From: Actibacterium sp. 188UL27-1
GTDB lineage: Bacteria; Pseudomonadota; Alphaproteobacteria; Rhodobacterales; Rhodobacteraceae
Direction of reading: 5' to 3'
Length of the DNA stretch: 64,000 bases
NCBI RefSeq assembly: GCF_016901225.1
Contig: NZ_JAFEUL010000009.1
Location: 1-64,000 of the forward strand
Made by a program: the position numbers and the translations under genes. Positions 58,237 through 64,000 of the stretch are shown here, piece by piece. Numbering within the stretch: the first letter of the stretch is position 1; every line of letters begins with the position of its first letter. The notes beneath the pieces were generated by a model that saw only the letters and a program-made list of their open reading frames with translations, ran no database searches and was not told the DNA's origin.

Positions 58237-58932
58237 CTAAACAGACACAGCCGACAGGACCTCACCCTTGTCCAGATCGCCCTTCGCCCCGGACAGAACC
58301 ACACGACCGCGTTTCAGCACCGTGATCTCATCGGCAAGGCCGTGGGCGAACTCAAAGAACTGTTCAACCAGGATGATCGCCATGCCGCCTTCACAGCGCA
58401 GGTATTCAATCACGCGGCCGATCTGCTGAATGATGTTGGGCTGGATCCCCTCGGTCGGTTCATCCAGCAACAGCAGCTTGGGCTTGGTGATCAACGCGCG
58501 CGCAATGGCCAACTGCTGTTGTTGCCCGCCGGAAAGGTCTCCGCCACGCCGGGCGGTCATGTCTTTCAGAACCGGGAACAGCTCGTAGATCTCCTCTGGC
58601 ACGCGCCGTTCCCCTTTGGGTAAACAGGCATAGCCTGTTTCCAGGTTTTCGCGCACCGTCATCAGCGGAAAAATCTCCCGCCCCTGGGGCACGTAAGCCA
58701 CGCCTTTTTGGGCGAGCACCTGCGATGACGCCCGGCCCAGCGTCTCCCCGTCCAGCGTCACAGAGCCACCCGACCGGGGATGCGCCCCCGCAATCGCCTT
58801 CAGCAGGGACGTTTTGCCAACCCCGTTCGTGCCCATCAGGCAGGTCACCTGGCCCACTTGCGCCTCCAGATCCACGTCGTACAGGATCTGGCTTTGGCCG
58901 TAATGTAGGGTCAGGTCCTTAATGTTCAGCAT
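58237..58932 (-). CDS. urtE: Urea ABC transporter ATP-binding protein UrtE
   Basis: Second ATPase of the high-affinity urea importer, 231 residues. Walker A GTNGVGKTSLL, signature LSGGQQQQLAIARAL, Walker B LLLLDEPTEGIQPNI and the segment YVPQGREIFPLMTVRENLET mark it as a LivF-type subunit. It is last in urtA-B-C-D-E and starts three bases after the urtD stop. Confidence 0.93.
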   Translation of the reverse strand: MLNIKDLTLHYGQSQILYDVDLEAQVGQVTCLMGTNGVGKTSLLKAIAGAHPRSGGSVTLDGETLGRASSQVLAQKGVAYVPQGREIFPLMTVRENLETGYACLPKGERRVPEEIYELFPVLKDMTARRGGDLSGGQQQQLAIARALITKPKLLLLDEPTEGIQPNIIQQIGRVIEYLRCEGGMAIILVEQFFEFAHGLADEITVLKRGRVVLSGAKGDLDKGEVLSAVSV

Positions 58933-58935
58933 CGC

Positions 58936-59676
58936 CTAACGCCCCAGATAGACGTCAATGACATCTTTGTTGGCTGTGACATGGGCCAGGCTGCCTTCTG
59001 CCAAAACCGAACCCTCATGCAGCACGGTCACCTTGCAGTTCAGCTTTTCGACAAAATCCATGTCATGCTCCACCACCACCACAGCGCGGGTCTTGGCGGC
59101 CTCTTTCAGAATGTCGGTCGTATGATCGCGCTCTGCCGGGGTCATGCCCGCCGCCGGTTCATCGACCAACAGCAGCTTCGGGTCCTGAGCCAGCAGCATT
59201 CCAATCTCCAGCCACTGCTTTTGTCCGTGGCTCAACTCGCCGGCCTTGCGGGTCAGCTGCGCCGTCAGGTTGATCTCATCGGCCAACGCCTCGATCCGTG
59301 CGGCGCCATCGGTCGTTTTCTTGTAAAACAGCACGGCCCAAGGCGAACGGTCATTGCGAAGCGCCATGGCCAGGTTCTCCCGCACGGTCTGATCCTCGAA
59401 CACGGTTGGCCGCTGAAACTTGCGCCCCACCCCGGCGCGCGCGATCTGACTTTCAGACATCTTCAGCAGCGACACCGACTTGTCCCCCCAGATCACCCGC
59501 CCTTCATTGGGCCGCGTCTTGCCAGTCACAATGTCCATGAACGTGGTCTTGCCAGCGCCATTCGGGCCGATGATGGCGCGCAGCTCGGCATCCGCGATCT
59601 GAAACGACAGGTTGTTGATCGCCTTGAACCCGTCGAACGAGACGGAAACACCGGATACTTCCAACAGCGTGCTCAT
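58936..59676 (-). CDS. urtD: Urea ABC transporter ATP-binding protein UrtD
   Basis: First ATPase of the urea importer, 246 residues, LivG-like. Walker A GPNGAGKTTFMDIVTGKTRP, RKFQRPTVFEDQTVRENLAM, the variant signature LSHGQKQWLEIGMLL typical of UrtD, and Walker B LLLVDEPAAGMTPAE. It overlaps the urtC stop by four bases. Confidence 0.93.
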   Translation of the reverse strand: MSTLLEVSGVSVSFDGFKAINNLSFQIADAELRAIIGPNGAGKTTFMDIVTGKTRPNEGRVIWGDKSVSLLKMSESQIARAGVGRKFQRPTVFEDQTVRENLAMALRNDRSPWAVLFYKKTTDGAARIEALADEINLTAQLTRKAGELSHGQKQWLEIGMLLAQDPKLLLVDEPAAGMTPAERDHTTDILKEAAKTRAVVVVEHDMDFVEKLNCKVTVLHEGSVLAEGSLAHVTANKDVIDVYLGR

Positions 59677-60899
59677 TGCTCCACCTCCCGGCGCGATCCC
59701 TGATCAGGGCCTAGATCCGCACCAGGGCGGTCGGGCATGGGCTTGCGCACCAGGTAGTCGAACAACCCGCCCATCCCCTTGGGCGCGAACAGTGTCACCG
59801 CGACAAAAGACAAACCTAACAGCACCAGCCACCAATCTGTCCACTGGATCCGGTAGAAGCCAAGGTTCACATCCGGCGCACCGCCGCCCGTGAACCAACT
59901 GGACAAGAGGGAGACAAAAGCCGCCCCGATAACCGCCCCGTACAAGCGACCGCGTCCCCCAATGGCGACCCAAACCGCAAGGTAGATCGACGCAATCGGC
60001 GCAATCTCCGCCGGATTGATGATCCCAGCCTGTGGGTAATACAAGGCACCCGCGACAGCAGCGATGATCGCCGTTACCGTGAACACGAACAGCTTGTAGC
60101 CCTCAACATTGTAGCCCAGGAACCGCACACGTGCTTCGTCATCGCGGATCCCACGGATCACGCTGCCGAACTTGCCCGACACGACCCAGGCCGCCATCAA
60201 ATAGCCCAACCCCAAGGCCAGTGCAGAGGCCCACAAGAACCACAACGACACCCAAGCCTGGGACATACCCGACAAGCCGGGGATGTTCTGCAGACCCGAC
60301 AGCCCGTTATTTCCGCGCAACCCGCTATCGTTCTGAAACAGGTAGAGCGACAGGGCCAAGGTCATCGCCTGCGTCAAGATCGACAGGTAAACACCCGTCA
60401 CCCGGCTGCGAAACGCGAGCCATCCAAAAATCAACGCCAACGCCCCCGGCACCAGTACGACCAACGCCAGTTGCGCCGCCAGACTATCGGCAAAGAACCA
60501 GATCATCGGGATCTCGGCCCCGCCGACAACGCCAAAGATCTGCGTGCCGATCGCATCACGCACCTCTTCCGGTGTCGGCGGCAAGGGTGCGTTCTCCAGG
60601 CTGCCCAGCACGATGCCCTTAGTCCGCTCATACATCAGCCACATGCCAATCATGTAGCCGCCCAACCCAAAGAAAGCGAAATGCCCCAGGCTCAGGATAC
60701 CGCAATAGCCCCAGACCAGATCCATGGCGATTGCAATCAGACACAGGCACAGCGTCTTGCCCAATGTCTTGATGAACGAGGTCGACAGAACCCCCATCCC
60801 CATCGCCTCTGACATCACGGTCACGGTCAGGGTGAACACCGCAAGCAAAGCAATAAAGATCAGAACAGAGGGATTCCTGGCGAAAAAACTACGTTGCAT
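59673..60899 (-). CDS. urtC: Urea ABC transporter permease UrtC
   Basis: LivM-type inner-membrane permease, 408 residues and about ten helices. Typical text: DLVWGYCGILSLGHFAFFGL, a GLRGNNGLSGLQ loop, VRGIRDDEARVRFLGYNVE-like (IRGIRDDEARVRFLGYNVE), and WVAIGGRGRLYGAVIGAAFV. The start is ATG 60897-60899 (MQRSFFARNPSVLIF), one base from the urtB stop; an ATG six codons earlier would overlap urtB. Confidence 0.93.
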   Translation of the reverse strand: MQRSFFARNPSVLIFIALLAVFTLTVTVMSEAMGMGVLSTSFIKTLGKTLCLCLIAIAMDLVWGYCGILSLGHFAFFGLGGYMIGMWLMYERTKGIVLGSLENAPLPPTPEEVRDAIGTQIFGVVGGAEIPMIWFFADSLAAQLALVVLVPGALALIFGWLAFRSRVTGVYLSILTQAMTLALSLYLFQNDSGLRGNNGLSGLQNIPGLSGMSQAWVSLWFLWASALALGLGYLMAAWVVSGKFGSVIRGIRDDEARVRFLGYNVEGYKLFVFTVTAIIAAVAGALYYPQAGIINPAEIAPIASIYLAVWVAIGGRGRLYGAVIGAAFVSLLSSWFTGGGAPDVNLGFYRIQWTDWWLVLLGLSFVAVTLFAPKGMGGLFDYLVRKPMPDRPGADLGPDQGSRREVEQ

Positions 60900-60900
60900 G

Positions 60901-62847
60901 TTAATCCCCCGCCGCACGGCCCTTCAGGGCGATGATCCCTTTGGGCCGAAACTGGATGAAGATGATAATGAACACGATCATAAAGGTTTGCGCGGCCAGG
61001 GTATTCGATGGGTTGAACCATTCGATCCACTTTTGCAGGAACCCGATCAACGTGGCACCCAGAAGCGTGCCCCAGATATTGCCCACACCGCCCACAACAA
61101 CCGTCATAAAGGACTGCACGATATAGTCTGATCCCAGTTCAGAGGTTACCTTGGCGTAAAGACCAATCGCCACGCCCGCGATCCCGGCAATGCCCGACCC
61201 CAGACCAAAGGTCAGCATGTTGATCTTGTCGGGATTGATCCCCATCGACGCCGCCATGCGCGGATTCTGCGTCACCGCCCGCACCTCCAATCCCAGCCGC
61301 GTTCGCTTCAGGATGAACAGCAAGAGGAACAAAAAGATCAGCCCCAGCCCGAAAATCGCAATCCGGATATAGCTGACGCTCACCACGTCGTTCATTACCC
61401 AGGCACCATCCAACCACGCTGGGGAAGTCAGAGGCCGCGCCTGCGTACCAAAGATGTTCTTGGCCAACTGCTGTAACGCAATCGAAATACCAAACGTCGC
61501 CAGCAATGTCTCCAGCGGGCGATTGTACAACCACCGGATCACCAACCGCTCCATCGCAACGCCCGCACCAAAGGTCACCGCAAAGGCCAGTGGCAGTGCC
61601 AAGAGGATCGACAGGGTGTAATCGGGCACAAACAACTGCACCACATAACCGGTATAGGCGCCCATCATGATGAACTCACCATGGGCCATGTTGATGACCC
61701 CCATCACACCAAAGGTGATCGCCAAGCCGATGGCCGCCAGGAAATAGATCGACGCCAGGCTCAATCCGTCCAAACTCAGGTCCAGCACCTGGTAGAACGC
61801 GACGCGCTGGTTGATGATACCCAATGTTCCCTGCACGGCATCCGTCACCTCGGCAGAGGGTTCGGTATAAACCTCGTAAAATTCATGGGCGCGTAACGCC
61901 GCCTCGCGCTCTTCTGCAGTGACCGACGGGGGGGCCAAACCTTCGGCGGTCAAGACCGCAAAGGCCCGTTCTCGCGCCACATCGCTATCCAATTCGGCAA
62001 CCGGCACGCCGCCCACCGCGCCCTCGGCGATACTTGCAATCAACGCCGCCTTGCGCGCCTCGGCCCCAATATCGGGCAAGGCCAGCTCAGCAGAGACGAG
62101 CATCTGATAGGCAGCATCTTCCGACAGATCCTCACTGCCCACGCGCAGCTTGCGCGCCACATTGGCATCGTCCGGTGGCCCGTCGATAGATACCACCCGC
62201 CTTGTGGCCAAAAGCGGGTTCAACGCCGCCCGCGTCTCCAGGCTCAACTTATCGCGCATCCCCTCAGCGGCGGCCACCCGCTCGGCGATATCCGCGCCAA
62301 AGCGCACAGTCAGCAGCGCCAACAACACCTCCTTGCGCCTCTTGATCTCCGCATCCGGCTCATCCACCATTGAGTTGCGCAATGGTTCCAGCTGGCTCCT
62401 ATCCGGGCGCCTCTCAATCGCGCGCAAGGCCGCCATACGCCGCCGTGGCTCTGGATCGCTCAACTGAAATTCCACCAAGGCAGAGCCGATCACCCCGCGC
62501 ACCCCGGAATTGGGCTTTAAATTCTTCAGGTCTCGCTTACCCGCCTCGCCCACAACCGCGCCGGAAGAGACGTCAATTAGCTGATAGGTTTGCTTGTCAT
62601 CGGTTTCGACATAGAAAAACAGCCCATCTGCCTTGCGCTGCCACACAGCTTTGTCCTGCCACTGCTCCAGAAACGCTGCCCCCTCAGACCCGCCTCGCTC
62701 AGCAATATCGGCCAGAACAGCGTCCACAGTCTTGCGGCTCGCCTTCTCGATCGCGGCCCGATTGTCCTGCAGCACATCCTGCAGATCGGCCCACCCCACC
62801 CCCAGACAGGCCAACCAAACTACAAATGCCGCCAGCAAACCCTTCAT
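60901..62847 (-). CDS. urtB: Urea ABC transporter permease UrtB with long N-terminal domain
   Basis: 648 residues. A signal peptide (MKGLLAAFVVWLACLGVGWA) is followed by about 320 soluble residues with helical-repeat-like text (ALRAIERRPDRSQLEPLRNS, DEPDAEIKRRKEVLLALLTV) and then a LivH-type permease (LAAIGLAITFGVMGVINMAH, GVAMERLVIRWLYNRPLETL, FGLGSGIAGIAGVAIGLYAK, VVGGVGNIWGTLLGATLIGF). Long N-termini are common in UrtB, and this soluble part should face the periplasm. The ATG at 62845-62847 has GGAG five bases upstream; an ATG five codons earlier is possible. Confidence 0.92.
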   Translation of the reverse strand: MKGLLAAFVVWLACLGVGWADLQDVLQDNRAAIEKASRKTVDAVLADIAERGGSEGAAFLEQWQDKAVWQRKADGLFFYVETDDKQTYQLIDVSSGAVVGEAGKRDLKNLKPNSGVRGVIGSALVEFQLSDPEPRRRMAALRAIERRPDRSQLEPLRNSMVDEPDAEIKRRKEVLLALLTVRFGADIAERVAAAEGMRDKLSLETRAALNPLLATRRVVSIDGPPDDANVARKLRVGSEDLSEDAAYQMLVSAELALPDIGAEARKAALIASIAEGAVGGVPVAELDSDVARERAFAVLTAEGLAPPSVTAEEREAALRAHEFYEVYTEPSAEVTDAVQGTLGIINQRVAFYQVLDLSLDGLSLASIYFLAAIGLAITFGVMGVINMAHGEFIMMGAYTGYVVQLFVPDYTLSILLALPLAFAVTFGAGVAMERLVIRWLYNRPLETLLATFGISIALQQLAKNIFGTQARPLTSPAWLDGAWVMNDVVSVSYIRIAIFGLGLIFLFLLLFILKRTRLGLEVRAVTQNPRMAASMGINPDKINMLTFGLGSGIAGIAGVAIGLYAKVTSELGSDYIVQSFMTVVVGGVGNIWGTLLGATLIGFLQKWIEWFNPSNTLAAQTFMIVFIIIFIQFRPKGIIALKGRAAGD

Positions 62848-62893
62848 CGCACTCCGCCCCATGCAAGGATCCTCGCCCTTACTTTCTTATTGG

Positions 62894-62919
62894 TAAAAAT
62901 ACTCCCGCCGGAGGCTCCC
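62894..62919 (-). terminator. Short hairpin with T-run in the urtA-urtB gap
   Basis: On the minus strand CTCC-GGCG-GGAG is followed by TATTTTT (62913 down to 62895). This CTCCGGCGGGAGTATTTTT text is familiar from gaps between genes in roseobacters. It may act as a partial terminator that lowers urtB-E expression relative to the binding protein gene urtA. Confidence 0.5.
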
Positions 62920-62950
62920 ATCCCCTCGAACAAGCCCCGGCGGCAGAACA

Positions 62951-62995
62951 GGAGGCACACCGAAATGGGCCTCCAACAGGAAGGGTTTTCAACCC
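62951..62995 (-). repeat. Hairpins after urtA, including a GGGTT/AACCC palindrome
   Basis: Directly past the urtA stop are gggtt/aaccc (62983-62987 and 62991-62995) and ggaggc/gcctcc (62951-62956 and 62969-62974). The first lies in a minus-strand text GGTGGGTTGAAAACC that is repeated after nusG at 20858-20874. Such structures often protect the 3' end of binding-protein mRNA. Confidence 0.45.
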
Positions 62996-63005
62996 ACCGC
63001 TCGCA

Positions 63006-64000
63006 TCAATAGTTCGACTGGATCTGCACGCAGCTTGAGGTCTCGGTATTGTACATGCCGCAACCCAGATCTTTCCAATCAGACTTCAGCACAGCAGATT
63101 CCGGCAAGAAATCGGTCCAGGCATCGCCCGGCACTTCATCGGTCTGGCTGATGATATCAAACTGTCCATCCTCGGTGATCTCGCCGATTAGCACAGGCTT
63201 GGCCAGATGGTGGTTCGGTAACATCACGGCCGTGCCACCGGTCAGGTTCGGAAACTCCTGACCATACATCGCGGTGCGCACCGCATCAACATCCGTGGTG
63301 CTCGCCGCTTCAACTGCCTGCACCCACATGTTGAAGCCAATGTAATGTGCCTCCATCGGGTCATTGGTCACGCGCTCGTCACCCATCTTGCCCTTCCAGG
63401 CTTTGATAAACGCGTCATTGGCCTCAGACTCGGCCGACTGAAAATAGTTCCAAGCGGCCAAATGACCAACCAGGTTCGAGGTATCCAGACCAGACAACTC
63501 TTCCTCGCCGACCGAGAAGGCCACAACCGGAATGTCGTCGGCCGAAATGCCAGCCGCCGCCAATTCCTTGTAGAACCCGATATTCGCATCACCGTTGATG
63601 GTCGAGATTACGCCAACCTTCTTGCCATCCGCGCCCAAGGCCACGACATCGGCCACGATCTTGGACCAGTCCGAATGCCCGAATGGCGTGTAGTTCACGA
63701 AGATATCGTCTTCCGGGATACCCTTATCCTTCAGGTATTGCTCCAGGATCTTGTTGGTTGTCCGCGGATAGACATAATCGGTGCCCAGCAGTGCGAATTT
63801 CTCAACACCCAGCTCTTCCAGATAGTAATCCGTGGCGGGTATGGCCTGTTGGTTTGGCGCGGCACCGGTGTAGAACACGTTCTTGGAGGACTCTTCCCCT
63901 TCATACTGCACCGGATAGAACAGCAGCCCGTTCAACTCCTCGATCACCGGCAGCACCGATTTGCGGCTGACAGACGTCCAGTTGCCAAAGATCACATCGA
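63006..64000 (-). CDS. urtA: Urea ABC transporter substrate-binding protein UrtA (5' end outside window)
   Basis: The last 331 or so residues of the periplasmic urea-binding protein. The readable part begins near SDVIFGNWTSVSRKSVLPVI, with NGLLFYPVQYEGEESSKNVF, YTGAAPNQQAIPATDYYLEE, DWSKIVADVVALGADGKK and ends CGMYNTETSSCVQIQSNY, containing a probable C-terminal disulfide. The family is FmdD/UrtA within the type I periplasmic binding proteins. The signal peptide and start lie beyond position 64000. It is the first gene of the urt operon, usually under nitrogen control (NtrC), which cannot be seen here. Confidence 0.93.
   Translation of the reverse strand, partial: DVIFGNWTSVSRKSVLPVIEELNGLLFYPVQYEGEESSKNVFYTGAAPNQQAIPATDYYLEELGVEKFALLGTDYVYPRTTNKILEQYLKDKGIPEDDIFVNYTPFGHSDWSKIVADVVALGADGKKVGVISTINGDANIGFYKELAAAGISADDIPVVAFSVGEEELSGLDTSNLVGHLAAWNYFQSAESEANDAFIKAWKGKMGDERVTNDPMEAHYIGFNMWVQAVEAASTTDVDAVRTAMYGQEFPNLTGGTAVMLPNHHLAKPVLIGEITEDGQFDIISQTDEVPGDAWTDFLPESAVLKSDWKDLGCGMYNTETSSCVQIQSNY

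Overview
The window is a stretch of chromosome from an alphaproteobacterium, most probably the roseobacter group of the Rhodobacteraceae. The case rests on gene content and order: rsmB, a heparinase II/III-like protein, purH, lspA, a DUF3035 lipoprotein and two M16 peptidases in a row; a 46-residue aa3-type oxidase subunit IV; an N-terminally extended methylsuccinyl-CoA dehydrogenase; a full urtABCDE urea transporter with a long UrtB; and a moeA fused to an extra N-terminal domain. The DNA is GC-rich by eye except for the RTX gene near 5 kb and the remnants around 17 kb. No rRNA, tRNA or CRISPR array was found.

Region 1 (1-21.6 kb, nearly all minus strand) is the translation/transcription block nusG-rplK-rplA / rplJ-rplL-rpoB-rpoC / rpsL-rpsG-fusA-tuf. 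It is broken in two places. Between rpoC and rpsL lie an EamA exporter and a divergent, AT-rich gene for a secreted beta-helix/RTX protein. Between rplA and rplJ lie an AraC-type fragment and a frameshifted histidine-kinase gene split by an IS110-family (IS1111-like) insertion. I see a good sigma70-type promoter before nusG, another before rpsL, a plausible one before rplJ, and terminators after rplA and rpoC, so each sub-operon seems able to run alone. secE, the usual partner just upstream of nusG, is not there. Structured RNA is prominent: two strong hairpins between rplL and rpoB, a candidate L10 leader, and small palindromic repeats in the fusA-tuf and nusG-rplK gaps.

Region 2 (21.6-34.2 kb, minus strand apart from the small plus-strand sdhAF4 gene) holds housekeeping and envelope genes: a fluoroacetate-dehalogenase-like hydrolase, DUF1643, truB, an inactive/active M16 peptidase pair, DUF3035 lipoprotein, lspA, purH, heparinase-like protein, rsmB, sdhAF4-like gene, a small secreted protein and dapB (with a nine-G run). 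Region 3 (34.2-46 kb) has rbfA overlapping a phosphodiester-glycosidase-like gene, a DsbD N-domain protein, AbrB permease, YqgE, Mcd (ethylmalonyl-CoA pathway), a DUF4189 protein, a Sua5-type enzyme, a DmdC-like acyl-CoA dehydrogenase coupled to an MBL hydrolase, oxidase subunit IV and a lipoprotein.

Region 4 (46-51.3 kb) has azlCD divergent from a tightly overlapped fdhD-mobA-mobB-moeA operon for molybdenum cofactor maturation. Region 5 (51.3-58.2 kb) has a coiled-coil membrane protein, greA, ETF-ubiquinone oxidoreductase (the electron sink for the two acyl-CoA dehydrogenases), a TPR protein, ispE and a pentapeptide-repeat protein. Region 6 (58.2-64 kb, minus) is urtA-B-C-D-E, with urtA cut by the window end. 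The most unusual items are the kinase remnant split by an insertion element with a long non-coding 3' end (a possible guide-RNA region), the MoeA fusion, and the repeat/hairpin structures. I did not find a clearly new multi-gene system.
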